Origin: Actinomadura sp. J1-007
GTDB lineage: Bacteria > Actinomycetota > Actinomycetes > Streptosporangiales > Streptosporangiaceae
Length of the DNA: 64,000 nt
Reading direction: 5' to 3'
Assembly: GCF_009793335.1 (NCBI RefSeq)
Contig: NZ_WING01000001.1
Span: forward strand, 4,836,001-4,900,000
Below, piece after piece: positions 26,424 to 35,910 of the stretch (positions within the stretch are counted from its first letter, which is position 1; every line of letters begins with the position of its first letter). The position numbers and the translations under genes were made by a program. The notes below the pieces were generated by a model. That model was given only the letters and a program-made list of their open reading frames with translations, had not been told where the DNA came from and ran no database searches.

Positions 26424-26572
26424 GGACCCCTTCGACTTTCCCGTCAGGAAACGGCAATCCGACGGTAAGGATAACGGTCCGTGCAGCATCGTGCTCCGTA
26501 TGCCCCGCCTTCGCGCACGCCGGTTCCGCGGCTCCGCCCCCGCGGCGGGACGGGCCGCTCCGGCCCGGCGCG

Positions 26573-27856
26573 TCAGTCGGCGCCGGGGGTGCCGCGGCGG
26601 CCGAGATGGCGGCGGCGGCGCAGGGCGGCGGCGCGGAGGGTCGCGTCGAGGGAGAAGCGCGTGTCCGGGTCGTCCAGGCTGTCGCCCATGTAGCCCTCGA
26701 GCTGGCGGAGCCGGTAGCGGACGGTCTGCGGGTGGATCTTGAGGCGTTCGCCGATCTCGACCGCGGTGGAACGGGTCGTGACCGCCTCGGCGAGCGTCTC
26801 GATGAGGCGGCGCCGGTGCCCGTCCGACATGTCGCGCAGCGGTTCGAGGTGCCGCCGCGTCAGCTCCTCCACCAGCGGCGGGTCCGACAGCAGCCACATC
26901 GTCATCAGGTGCGTCTCGCAGGGGATGAGGGAGCCGTCGCGGATGATGCCCTCCTCGGCGAGCGCGAGGACGCGGCGGGCCCAGCGCAGCGAGTGCGTGG
27001 CCCGCTCCAGGGGCAGGGTCAGGCCGAGCACGCAGGACGCGTCGGAGAGGGCGGCGCGCAGCATGCTCTCGCGCGCGGCGTTCATCGGCCCGGGGACGAG
27101 CAGGCACGGCTCGCCCGAGTCGAGGTCGACCAGGACGTCGCCGTCGAGGGCGGCGCGGGTGCACTGCGCCTCGGGGTGCACGGCGATGAGGGTGGCCTCG
27201 GCGGGGAGCGGCCACCAGCACGCGGTCTTGGCGAGCTCCTCGATGGCCTCGGGGACGACGGCGGGCTGCTGGAGGATCAGGTGCAGGAGCCTGCGGCGCT
27301 CCTCGCGGCGGCGCAGGTCGGCGTGGCCGGCGGCCTGCTGGTGGCCGAGCCTGGCTTGCGCGACCGCCTCGTCGAGGTAGACGAGCATGGCGTCCACGGT
27401 CGCGGACACGACGGCGGTCGGGACGTTCTCGCGCTCGGCGATGATGACGGTGCGGCGCCAGGCGATGTGGAACGCGATGCGGTAGGCCGCCTGGAGGTGG
27501 TCGAGGCTGCGCCCCTCGACGGCCTCGAAGTGCCCGAGGGCGCGGCAGGTCTCGTCGCGCTGGGCGGTGGTCGCCTCGGGGTCGGCGATGGTGTCGAGGA
27601 ACCCGGTGAACAGCATGTCGGCGCTGAGCCGCAGGACCTGGTCGTACGCCGAGTCCTCGGGCCGGTTGTACTCGGGGATGGCCCTGCGGATCTCCGCGAT
27701 GACCTCGTTGGTGGTGTCGGCGAGCTGGGAGCGCAGCAGCGCGGCGAAGTCCGACGGCAGGATCCGGCTCCGGTCCGCGGCCGGGCCCCGGTCGAGGGCC
27801 TCGGCCGCGGTCGCCGGCTGCGCGGACTGCTCGGTCAGTTCCAATGCCTGTGACAT
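26573..27856 (-). CDS. PucR/CdaR-type transcriptional regulator divergent from the MCE operon
   Basis: 427 residues in three parts. Residues ~40-170 (EVIAEIRRAIPEY, LQAAYRIAFHIAWRR) match the RsbRD-type N-terminal sensor domain. A GGDEF-like middle follows (~190-310). The C-terminal HTH_30 helix-turn-helix has IHPQTVRYRLRQLEG. Two close homologues lie at 59595 and 61050. ATG at 27856. It is transcribed away from the MCE operon across a 598-base gap that holds repeated GTGACAA sites, so it is the best candidate regulator of that operon. The ligand is unknown. Confidence 0.9.
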   Translation of the reverse strand: MSQALELTEQSAQPATAAEALDRGPAADRSRILPSDFAALLRSQLADTTNEVIAEIRRAIPEYNRPEDSAYDQVLRLSADMLFTGFLDTIADPEATTAQRDETCRALGHFEAVEGRSLDHLQAAYRIAFHIAWRRTVIIAERENVPTAVVSATVDAMLVYLDEAVAQARLGHQQAAGHADLRRREERRRLLHLILQQPAVVPEAIEELAKTACWWPLPAEATLIAVHPEAQCTRAALDGDVLVDLDSGEPCLLVPGPMNAARESMLRAALSDASCVLGLTLPLERATHSLRWARRVLALAEEGIIRDGSLIPCETHLMTMWLLSDPPLVEELTRRHLEPLRDMSDGHRRRLIETLAEAVTTRSTAVEIGERLKIHPQTVRYRLRQLEGYMGDSLDDPDTRFSLDATLRAAALRRRRHLGRRGTPGAD

Positions 27857-28078
27857 GGGGTACGCATAACCTCCGCGTCGGGCCGGCTTGACACCGGCGT
27901 CGCGCGGCACTGGCGACCCGGCCGTACGGCCGGGACGGCGACGCCGGTGGGGGTGTGCCGAGCGGGGGCTCACACCCAGGGGCGGGTTCGAGAACACCGC
28001 GAACATAAAGTCGCCAGTGGGCGCTGGCAAGCCTTTCCTGCCGGATCGGCTACCGAATGTCGTTCGGTTGCGCGCCTT

Positions 28079-28134
28079 GTGACAAAAACGGGGTTCGGTT
28101 GCTATCCGGGTGACAAACTCGGGGCCCGGTTCGG
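28079..28134. promoter_or_regulatory. Direct repeat GTGACAAAnnCGGGG...GGTTCGG, two copies
   Basis: GTGACAAAAACGGGGTTCGG at 28079 and GTGACAAACTCGGGGcccGGTTCGG at 28110 are 31 bp apart, three helix turns, on the same face of the DNA. A third GTGACAA lies at 28225 in the shared element. This looks like a multi-site operator, probably for the divergent PucR-type regulator. Confidence 0.55.
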
Positions 28135-28208
28135 TCGCGCGCCCCGCCGGCGGGGCGCCGCGCGGCCCCAAGCTACCGGCTGGTAATCACCGAGGCAGGG
28201 TCCTGGAA

Positions 28209-28236
28209 GATCAAAGACTAAGCCGGTGACAATTCT
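28209..28236 (+). promoter_or_regulatory. 28-bp element shared with the secreted-protein cluster (copy 1)
   Basis: The pattern is GATCRAARACTAA, two variable bases, CGGTGACAAT, then YCT. It agrees at 23 of 28 positions, without gaps, with the sequence at 41425-41452. Here it is about 220 bases upstream of the ATPase gene; there it is about 250 bases upstream of the first intact secreted protein gene. Confidence 0.65.
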
Positions 28237-28454
28237 GGCGGTCGGCCCGTGACCATTTATCGAATTGCGTCCAGATTTCCTGTGAAGCCCTATTGAGTTG
28301 CGGGGCTACTGGGCCGTAACGTCCTCGCGTACAAGCCCGGTGGGACAGGGCGGTCGCCGCCCGGGCGCCCCGTTCACCTGCGCACGGTCCGTGGTCCAGG
28401 CGGTTCCCGACCGTGAAAGACCAGACCAGGGGTTAACGCGAGTGGTGGTGTTCG

Positions 28455-29453
28455 TTGGGAATTGAAGTCGTGGTCGAAGGGCTGACGAAAGCCTTCGGCC
28501 CGCAGACCATTTGGCGGGATGTGACCCTCACCCTGCCGGCCGGGGAGGTCAGCGTCATGCTCGGCCCGTCCGGCACCGGCAAGACCGTCTTCCTGAAGTC
28601 GCTGATCGGCCTGCTCAAGCCCGAGACCGGCCGCGTCATGATCGACGGCGTCGACATGGTGAACGACCCCGACCGCAAGGTGTACGAGGCGCGCAAGCTG
28701 TTCGGCCTGATGTTCCAGGACGGCGCGCTGTTCGGGTCCCTGTCGCTCTTCGACAACATCGCCTTCCCGCTCCGCGAGCACACCCGCAAGAAGGAGAAGG
28801 AGATCCGCCGGATCGTCCTGGAGCGGATGGAGATGGTCGGGCTCGGGGGCCAGGAGCACAAGCTGCCCGGCCAGATCTCCGGCGGGATGCGCAAGCGCGC
28901 CGGCCTCGCCCGCGCGCTCGTCCTCGACCCGAAGATCATCCTGTGCGACGAGCCGGACTCGGGCCTGGACCCCGTCCGCACCGCCTACCTCTCCCAGCTC
29001 CTCATCGACGTCAACGCCCGCATCGACGCGACGATGCTGATCGTCACGCACAACATCGAGATCGCCGCGACCGTCCCCGACAACATCGGGATGCTGTTCC
29101 GCCGCGATCTGGTCGCGTTCGGCCCGCGCGAGGTGCTGCTCACCAGCGAGGAGCCGGTCGTCGCCCAGTTCCTGCACGGCAACCGGCACGGCCCGATCGG
29201 GATGTCGGAGGAGAAGGACGCCGCGACGCTCGCCGCCGAGGCCGCCGACGTGCGCAACCGCGTGCCTAAGCGCGGATTCGAGATTCCGCCGCAGCTGCGC
29301 CCGACGGAGGGCATGCCGCCCCGCGCGGCCGAGCGGCGGCACGCCGAACGCGTCGACGGGATGCTGCCGAAGCTCCCGTACGCCGCGCAGCAGGCCATCT
29401 GGGCCAACCGCAACCACCACGATGGGGGAGGCCGGGTCCATGGCGGCTCCTGA
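28455..29453 (+). CDS. mkl: MCE transporter ATPase (Mkl/MceG type)
   Basis: 332 residues. An ABC ATPase with Walker A GPSGTGKT (37-44), signature ISGGMRKR and Walker B IILCDEPDSGLD. It continues into a ~90-residue C-terminal extension that is typical of the MceG/Mkl group and absent from MlaF. It powers import through the YrbE permeases. The TTG start at 28455 gives the usual opening MGIEVVVEGLTKAFG, though the ribosome site is weak. First gene of the MCE operon; it overlaps the next gene by 14 bases. Confidence 0.93.
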   Translation: MGIEVVVEGLTKAFGPQTIWRDVTLTLPAGEVSVMLGPSGTGKTVFLKSLIGLLKPETGRVMIDGVDMVNDPDRKVYEARKLFGLMFQDGALFGSLSLFDNIAFPLREHTRKKEKEIRRIVLERMEMVGLGGQEHKLPGQISGGMRKRAGLARALVLDPKIILCDEPDSGLDPVRTAYLSQLLIDVNARIDATMLIVTHNIEIAATVPDNIGMLFRRDLVAFGPREVLLTSEEPVVAQFLHGNRHGPIGMSEEKDAATLAAEAADVRNRVPKRGFEIPPQLRPTEGMPPRAAERRHAERVDGMLPKLPYAAQQAIWANRNHHDGGGRVHGGS

Positions 29454-30228
29454 AGCCTCGGTACCGGGCGCGGGCGCGTTCCGGCAGGTCGGCAGGCTGT
29501 TCGCGCTCGCCGGCACCGTGCTGGCGATGACGTTCCGGCGGCCGTTCCAGGTGCGCGAGCTGATCCAGCAGTTCTGGTTCATCGCCTCCGTCGCGATCCT
29601 GCCGACCGCGCTCGTGTCGATCCCGTTCGGCGCGGTGATCGCCCTCCAGGTCGGCTCGCTCGCCAAGCAGCTCGGCGCGCAGTCGCTGACCGGCGGCGCG
29701 AGCGTGCTCGCGGTCGTGCAGCAGGCCAGCCCGCTGATCGTGGCCCTGCTGATCTCCGGCGCGGCCGGCTCGGCGATCTGCGCCGACCTCGGCTCGCGGA
29801 CGATCCGCGAGGAGATGGACGCGATGGAGGTCATGGGCGTCTCGCCGATCCAGCGCCTCGTCGTCCCCCGCGTCCTCGCCTGCATGGCCGTCGCCGTCCT
29901 GCTGAACGGCCTGGTCTCGGTCGTCGGCGTCGCGGGCGGCTACTTCTTCAACGTGATGATGCAGGACGGCACGCCCGGCGCGTACCTGGCGTCGTTCTCG
30001 GCGCTCGCGCAGCTCCCCGACCTGTACGTCAGCGAGCTCAAGGCGCTGATCTTCGGCTTCATCGCCGGGGTCGTCGCCGCCTACCGGGGCCTGAACCCGA
30101 GCCCCGGCCCGAAGGGCGTCGGCGACGCGGTGAACCAGTCGGTGGTCATCACGTTCCTGCTGCTGTTCTTCGTCAACCTCGTGCTCACGGCGATCTACCT
30201 AGAGGTCGTCCCGCCGAAGGGGGCATGA
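29440..30228 (+). CDS. MCE permease YrbE A subunit (MlaE family)
   Basis: 262 residues, with five to six membrane segments. The MlaE-family signature REEMDAMEVMGVSP followed by IQRLVVPRVLA is clear; the Glu-rich loop contacts the ATPase. Together with the next gene it forms the membrane channel under the MCE ring. ATG at 29440 is preferred (GGAGG eight bases upstream) over an ATG at 29422. It is tightly coupled to its neighbours. Confidence 0.93.
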   Translation: MAAPEASVPGAGAFRQVGRLFALAGTVLAMTFRRPFQVRELIQQFWFIASVAILPTALVSIPFGAVIALQVGSLAKQLGAQSLTGGASVLAVVQQASPLIVALLISGAAGSAICADLGSRTIREEMDAMEVMGVSPIQRLVVPRVLACMAVAVLLNGLVSVVGVAGGYFFNVMMQDGTPGAYLASFSALAQLPDLYVSELKALIFGFIAGVVAAYRGLNPSPGPKGVGDAVNQSVVITFLLLFFVNLVLTAIYLEVVPPKGA

Positions 30229-30229
30229 G

Positions 30230-31066
30230 ATGGCCATCCCCGGAGCGCGCAGGCTGCGTTTCGGCAAGCTGTTCTCCTGGCTGGACCAGCCGGGCGACCA
30301 GCTCGTCTTCTACATCAAGGCGCTGCTGTGGATCCCGCGGGCGATCCGCCGCTACATGCGCGAGTCGCTGCGGCTGCTGAGCGAGGTCGCGTTCGGCAGC
30401 GGCGCGCTCGCGGTGATCGGCGGGACGGTCGGCGTGATGTTCGGCCTCACCGTCTCCACCGGCGTGGTCGTCGGCCTCCAGGGGTACGCGGCGCTCGACC
30501 AGATCGGGTCGGCCGCGTTCACCGGGTTCGTGTCGGCGTACTTCAACACCCGCGAGATCGCGCCGCTGGTGTCGGGGCTCGCGCTGTCGGCGACGATCGG
30601 CGCGGGCTTCACCGCGCAGCTCGGCGCGATGCGCATCAACGAGGAGATCGACGCGCTCGAAGGGATGGGCATCCCGTCGCTGCCGTACCTGGTGACGACG
30701 CGGATCATCGCGGGCACCGTCGCGATCGTCCCGCTGTACGGGGTCGGGCTGCTCAGCTCCTACCTGGCGTCCAGACAGGTGACGCTCTGGATCAACGGGC
30801 AGTCGGGCGGCACCTACGACCACTACTTCAACATCTTCCTGTCTCCCGAGGACGTGGTGCTGTCGTTCGCCAAGGTGCTGATCTTCAGCGTCATGGTGAT
30901 CCTGGCGCACTGCTACTACGGCTACCGCGCGGTCGGCGGCCCCGCCGGCGTGGGCGTGGCCGTCGGCCGCGCGGTCCGGACCGCGATCGTGCTGATCAGC
31001 GTGACCGACTTCTTCGTCAGCCTCGCGATCTGGGGCGCGACGACGACCGTGAAGGTGACGGGGTGA
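30230..31066 (+). CDS. MCE permease YrbE B subunit (MlaE family)
   Basis: 278 residues, the second MlaE-type permease. The family loop NEEIDALEGMGIPS followed by LPYLVTTRIIAG is present, and the region ETREIAPLVSGLALSATIGAGF is matched in other YrbE1B proteins. The ATG starts one base after the previous stop, so the two permeases are translated together. Actinobacterial MCE systems always carry this A/B pair. Confidence 0.93.
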   Translation: MAIPGARRLRFGKLFSWLDQPGDQLVFYIKALLWIPRAIRRYMRESLRLLSEVAFGSGALAVIGGTVGVMFGLTVSTGVVVGLQGYAALDQIGSAAFTGFVSAYFNTREIAPLVSGLALSATIGAGFTAQLGAMRINEEIDALEGMGIPSLPYLVTTRIIAGTVAIVPLYGVGLLSSYLASRQVTLWINGQSGGTYDHYFNIFLSPEDVVLSFAKVLIFSVMVILAHCYYGYRAVGGPAGVGVAVGRAVRTAIVLISVTDFFVSLAIWGATTTVKVTG

Positions 31067-31075
31067 CCGGCTGAC

Positions 31076-32355
31076 ATGGCGAAGCGCACCACGCGGCACG
31101 TGGCCGGGCAGCGGCTCGCGGGCGTCGCGTTCCTGCTGGTCCCCGCGCTGCTGATCTGGCTGTCGATCGCGATCTACGACAAGCAGTTCACCGACGCGAC
31201 GACGGTGACGCTGCGCACCGGCACCGCCGGGCACGAGATGCACCCGCAGGCGGACGTGAAGGTCCGCGGCGTGGTGGTCGGCGAGGTCCGCTCGATCAAG
31301 GCGGACGGCTCGGGCGCGCGGCTCGAACTGGCGCTGAAGCCGTCGATGGCGAAGCTCGTCCCGGGGACGTGAGCGCGCAGCTCCTCCCGACGACGGTGTT
31401 CGGCGCGCGCTTCGTGTCGCTCGTCCCGCCGCAGGGCTCGGCGGGCAGGCCGATCAAGGCCGGCGACGTGATCTCCGAGGACCGCAGCCGGAACGCGGTC
31501 GAGCTGTCGGAGGTCCTCAACCACACCATGGACCTGCTCAACACGATCCAGCCGTCGAAGCTCTCGGCGACGCTCAACGCGATGTCCACGGCGCTGCGAG
31601 GACGCGGCGACCAGATCGGCCGCAACTTCGAGCAGCTCGACTCGTACCTGCGCAAGCTCAACCCCGAGGTCCCGGCGCTCGCCCGCAACTTCTCCGAGCT
31701 GGCCGAGTTCTCGCAGCACGCCAGCGACGCCGCGCCCGACCTGCTCCAGGCGCTCACCGACTTCACCGTCACGAGCCGTACGGTCGTCGAGCAGCGGCGG
31801 GGCCTCGCCGACCTGTACGCGTCGGTGTCGGCGTCGTCCGCAGACCTCACCGAGTTCCTGCGCGCCAACTCCGGCAACATCATCGAGCTGGCGAGCGCGA
31901 GCCGGGGCAGCCTCGAACTGATGCGCCGGTACGCCCCCGCCGCGCCCTGCACGTTCCGCACGCTCGCCGAATTCGTCCCGAAGATGGACCGCGTCCTCGG
32001 CAAGGGGACCGACCGGCACGGCGTCCACGGAACGGTCGTGTCGCTCCAGAGCAAGGGCCGCTACCGCCCGGGCAAGGACCGGCCGCGGTACGGCGCGGGC
32101 GGCGGGCCGCGCTGCCCGAGCGTCCCGTACATGGGCGCCGGGGGCGGGGCGCCGCGCGTGCTGCCCGCGGGCGGCGTGCCCGGCGACGGCGGCGGCGCGG
32201 GCAGCGGCCTCGGCCCCGCCAACTCGGCCTCGGAGAACGACATGGTCAACGAGCTCGTCGGGCCCGCGCTCGACGAGGTCCCGGAGTCGCTGCCCGACTG
32301 GTCCAGCGTCCTGGTCGGGCCGATCTACCGGGGCACGGAGGTGAAGGTCAAGTGA
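31076..32355 (+). CDS. mceA: MCE-family protein A (frameshifted)
   Basis: About 426 residues when joined. One N-terminal membrane helix (VAFLLVPALLIWLSIAIYD) leads to the MCE beta domain (VTLRTGTAGHEM, ADVKVRGVVVGEV). After KLVPG the frame breaks at GGGG 31363-31366; one added G continues as VSAQLLPTTVFGARFVSL, exactly as MceA proteins do. A long helical region and a Gly/Ala-rich tail with one late CPSVPYMG segment follow. MceA proteins form part of the periplasmic lipid-transfer tube. It overlaps the next gene by 4 bases (GTGA). Confidence 0.9.
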
Positions 32356-33409
32356 GGCTCACCGGTCAGGGCCTCAAGGGCCTCACCTTCCCGCTGGTCA
32401 GCTCGGTGGCGTTCATCGTCGTCACGGTGCTCGCCACCGGGCTGCTCGCGGCCAGCATCACCGACACCACCAGCGGCGACCGCGTCTCGTACTACGCGAA
32501 GTTCACCGACGTCGCGGGCTGCACCCGGGGCACGGCGTGCGGATCGCGGGCGTCAAGGTCGGCCAGGTCGAGAAGATCGAGGTGGTGGACCGGCGGCTCG
32601 CGCGGGTGAAGTTCTCGGTGGACCGCGACCGCGACGTCCCGACCTCCGCGACCGCCGCCGTCAAGTACCTCAACCTCGTCGGCGGGCGCTACATCGCGCT
32701 CGGCCAGGGCACCGGCGCGCCCGGCCAGGTGCTGCGCCGCGGCGGGACGATCCCGGTCGAGCACACCGCGGGGCCGCTCAACCTCACCCAGCTCTTCCAG
32801 GGCTTCCAGCCGCTGATGCAGGCGCTGTCGCCCGGCGACGCCAACCGGCTCTCCGAGTCGGTCGTCAAGGTGCTCCAGGGCGAGAGCGGGACGGTCGAGA
32901 GCCTGCTGCGGACGGTCGGGGAGCTGACCACCACGATCGCCGCCAAGGACCAGGTGATCGGGCAGGTCATCACCAACCTCAACACGGTCGTGCAGACGGT
33001 GAACGGGCGGGACCGCCAGCTCGTGGACCTGGTCACGACGCTGCGCCGGTTCACCTCCGGGCTGTCGGCCGACCGCAAGCCGATCGGGCAGGCGCTCGGG
33101 TCGATCGCGGACCTGACCACCGCGACCGCGGGCCTGCTCCAGGTGGCGCGCGACCCGCTGAAGGGCGACATCGTCCAGCTCGGCCGCCTCGCCGACAACC
33201 TCGACCGCGACAAGCCGCTGCTGGAGCGCTTCCTGCGGACGGCCCCGAAGAAGACCGCGACGTTCGGGCGGCTCGGCTCCTACGGGTCGTGGATGAACTT
33301 CTACCAGTGCGAGGTCAAGTTGATCGGCGTCACCTACGCCGGCTCGGACGTCGACGACCGTCCGCCGCCGACCGGCCTCCCGATCAAGGACGCGAGGTGC
33401 CGCGGATGA
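32352..33409 (+). CDS. mceB: MCE-family protein B (frameshifted)
   Basis: About 352 residues when joined. A membrane helix (SSVAFIVVTVLATGLLAASI) precedes the MCE domain. The frame breaks at 32519, where GGCTGC probably should read GGCCTGC; the repaired protein reads DVAGLHPG then VRIAGVKVGQVEKIEV, the canonical MCE core. A helical needle region and a short Cys-containing end (MNFYQCEVKLIGV) follow, typical of MceB. GTG start at 32352. Confidence 0.9.
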
Positions 33410-34658
33410 CGACTCCCCCCGGCCCGCCTCCCGGTCCGCCGTCCGGACCCCCGTCCGGTCCGCCCTCCGGACCCCCGCCCGGCCAGCCGTCCGGACCCCC
33501 GTCCGGTCCGCCCTCCGGACCCCCGCCCGGCCAGCCGCCCGGACCCCATCCGGACCCCCGTCCGGCCAGCCGCCCGGCCGGGCTCCGGGGGCGCCGCTGC
33601 CGCGCGCGCTGCCGAAGCCGAAGAAGGGCCGGCCGCGGCTGAAGCCGCTGCGCGAGCGCAACCCGATCCCCGTGGCGATCATCGGCCTGGTGCTGCTGGT
33701 GGCGTTCGGGATGGTCGCCTACCGCGCCGACGAGCTGCCGGTCATCGGCGGCGGGACGACCTACAGCGCGTACTTCTCCGAGGCCGCCGGGCTGAAGGAC
33801 GGCCAGGAGGTGCGCGTCGCCGGAGTGAAGGTCGGCAAGGTCACCGGCGTCTCGCTCAAGGGGGACAAGGTCAAGGTCACCTTCCGGGTGAAGGACACCT
33901 GGGTCGGGAACGCCACCCGCGCCACCATCATGATCAAGACGCTGCTCGGCTCGAAGTACCTGTCGCTCGACCCGCTCGGCGCGGAGAAGCAGGACCCGAA
34001 GGCGACGATCCCGCTCGACCGCACCGTCGCCCCGTACGACGTGACGACGGCGTTCGAGGACCTCGGGCGGACGTTCGACAGGCTCGACACGGCCAAGTTC
34101 GCCTCCAGCCTGGAGACGATCTCCAAGTCGTTCGAGAACACGCCCGCCAGCGTGCGCGTCGCGCTCGACGGGCTCTCGTCCCTCTCGCACACGATCGCGT
34201 CCCGCGACGCCGAGCTGGCGCAGCTCCTCGCCGGGACCAAGAAGCTCTCGGGCACCCTCGCCGCCCAGAACGAGCAGTTCGAGGTGCTGTTCAAGGACGG
34301 CAACCTGCTGCTCGCCGAGCTGCGCAGGCGCCGCGACGCGATCCACGACCTGCTCGTCGGCACGCGGCAGCTCGCCGTGCAGCTCTCCGGCCTGGTGGAC
34401 GACAACCGCCGCACCCTCGCCCCGACGCTCCGTTCCCTGGACGAGGTCACCGACGTGCTCGAACGCAACCAGAAGAACCTGGACCGCGCCCTGAGGTCCG
34501 CCGCCCCGTACATCCGGGTCGTCGGCAACGCGATGGGCAACGGCCGCTGGGTGGACGGCTACCTGTGCGGGACCGTCCCGAAGGAGTACCTGGAGAACGG
34601 CCGCTGGAAGCCGCCCGCGAACGGCTGCGAGCCGCCGCACCTGACGGGAGGCCGGTGA
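33406..34658 (+). CDS. mceC: MCE-family protein C with Pro-rich cytoplasmic tail (frameshifted)
   Basis: About 417 residues when joined. Before the membrane helix (VAIIGLVLLVAFGMVAYRA) is a ~75-residue tail of PPSGPPSGPPPGQP repeats and then basic LPKPKKGRPRLK. The break is at CCCC 33543-33546; one added C keeps the SGPPSGQPPG repeat in frame. The MCE domain (EAAGLKDGQEVRVAGVKVGKV), the long coiled region and the end (VDGYLCGTVPKEYLENG) are standard. The Pro-rich tail faces the cytosol and could bind a partner, possibly the ATPase extension (inference). Confidence 0.9.
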
Positions 34659-34659
34659 C

Positions 34660-35910
34660 ATGGCCGCGTCCTCGCCGCAGACCACCCGCACCGTGAAGCT
34701 GCCGGGGCTGCTCAACCCCATCCGCGACCACCGCACGCGCGTGCTGGAGGCGCTGATCGCGGTCTTCCTGATCCTGGTCGCCGTCGCGCTGGTCCCCGTC
34801 CTGACGGGCTCGTCCGGACGGAAGGTCACGGCGTACTTCGCGACCGCGATCGGCGTCTACCCCGGTTCGGACGTCCGCGTGCTCGGCGTGAAGGTCGGGG
34901 CGATCGACTCGATCGAGCCGCTCGGCAACCAGGTGAAGGTCGTCATGCGGGTGGACGACTCGGTGGACGTCCCCGCCGCCGCCCGCGCGGTCGTCATCGC
35001 CCCGAACCTCGTCTCCGACCGCTACGTCCAGCTCGCCCCCGCGTACGGCGGCGGCCCGAAGATGGCGGAGAACGCCTCGATCGACGTCAGCCGCACGGCG
35101 ACGCCGCTCGAACTGGACCAGCTCTACGACAGCGTCCGGCGCTTCTCCGGCGACCTCGGGCCGCAGGGGGTCAACTCCAAGGGCGCCCTGTCGGACGTCA
35201 TCCGCGTCGGCGCCGCGAACCTCGGCGGCAACGGCAAGGCGCTCAACAACACGATCGCCGACCTCGGCAAGGCGTCGCAGACGCTCGCGAACTCCAGCGG
35301 CGACCTGTACGCGACGATCTCCAACCTCAACAAGTTCAGCGAGATGCTGAAGGAGAACGACGGGCAGATCCGCCTGGCCGAGAACCAGCTCGCGGAGGTC
35401 AGCTCGTTCCTCGCCGCCGACCGCGAGGAGCTCGGCGCGGCCCTCGCCAACCTCGCGCGGGCGCTCGCCGACGTGAAGGGCTTCGTCAGCGACAACCGCG
35501 CCGCCCTCAAGAAGAACGTCGACAAGCTCGCCGGCATCACCCAGGTGCTCGTCGACCAGCGCGGCTCGCTCGCCGAGATCCTCGACACCGCGCCGCTGCT
35601 CACCCAGAACGCGCTGAACGCCTACGACCCGGAGACCCGTTCGCTGATGACCCGGGGCAACCTGCTGGAGATCACCAAGGCGTTCGGGAGCACGAGCCAG
35701 CCCGGCGTGGACCCGTCCGCCGCCGACACCCGGCCCGTGTGCGCGGCTGCGGCGGGCGCGACGTCCGCGGCGCTGCGCGCCCAGTGCGAACGGCTCAGGA
35801 CGTCCGGGCTGACGGCCGCGCCGCCGTCGGGCGTCCCCGGCGCCCCGGCGCTGCCGCTGCCGCCCGCCGGGCCCACCTACGCCGGAACGGGCAGCGAGGG
35901 AGGCCGCTGA
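34660..35910 (+). CDS. mceD: MCE-family protein D
   Basis: 416 residues, intact. Membrane helix at ~30-50 (ALIAVFLILVAVALVPVL), MCE domain with AIGVYPGSDVRVLGVKVG, then a long alpha-helical needle region with repeated heptad-like NNTIADLGKASQTLA segments. A Pro-rich C-terminus carries two to three cysteines. MceD proteins are part of the hetero-hexameric lipid conduit. ATG at 34660, one base after the mceC stop; its own stop overlaps the mceE start. Confidence 0.93.
   Translation: MAASSPQTTRTVKLPGLLNPIRDHRTRVLEALIAVFLILVAVALVPVLTGSSGRKVTAYFATAIGVYPGSDVRVLGVKVGAIDSIEPLGNQVKVVMRVDDSVDVPAAARAVVIAPNLVSDRYVQLAPAYGGGPKMAENASIDVSRTATPLELDQLYDSVRRFSGDLGPQGVNSKGALSDVIRVGAANLGGNGKALNNTIADLGKASQTLANSSGDLYATISNLNKFSEMLKENDGQIRLAENQLAEVSSFLAADREELGAALANLARALADVKGFVSDNRAALKKNVDKLAGITQVLVDQRGSLAEILDTAPLLTQNALNAYDPETRSLMTRGNLLEITKAFGSTSQPGVDPSAADTRPVCAAAAGATSAALRAQCERLRTSGLTAAPPSGVPGAPALPLPPAGPTYAGTGSEGGR

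Larger units (their letters stand above)
27857..28454. other. 598-base regulatory gap between PucR-type gene and MCE operon
   Basis: No coding sequence is seen. The first part is GC-rich, with a small inverted repeat GCCAG-tgggcg-CTGGC near 28015. The right part is less GC-rich and holds the GTGACAA repeats and the element shared with the secreted-protein cluster. TTGCGT and CCTATT near 28265-28295 could form a promoter for the MCE operon, but this is weak. Confidence 0.6.

Noticed and set aside
31363..33546. Programmed ribosomal frameshifting in the MCE genes
   Set aside because: The breaks are at different places relative to the domains, lack slippery sites with conserved structure, and the same kind of loss occurs in unrelated genes across the window; sequencing loss is simpler.
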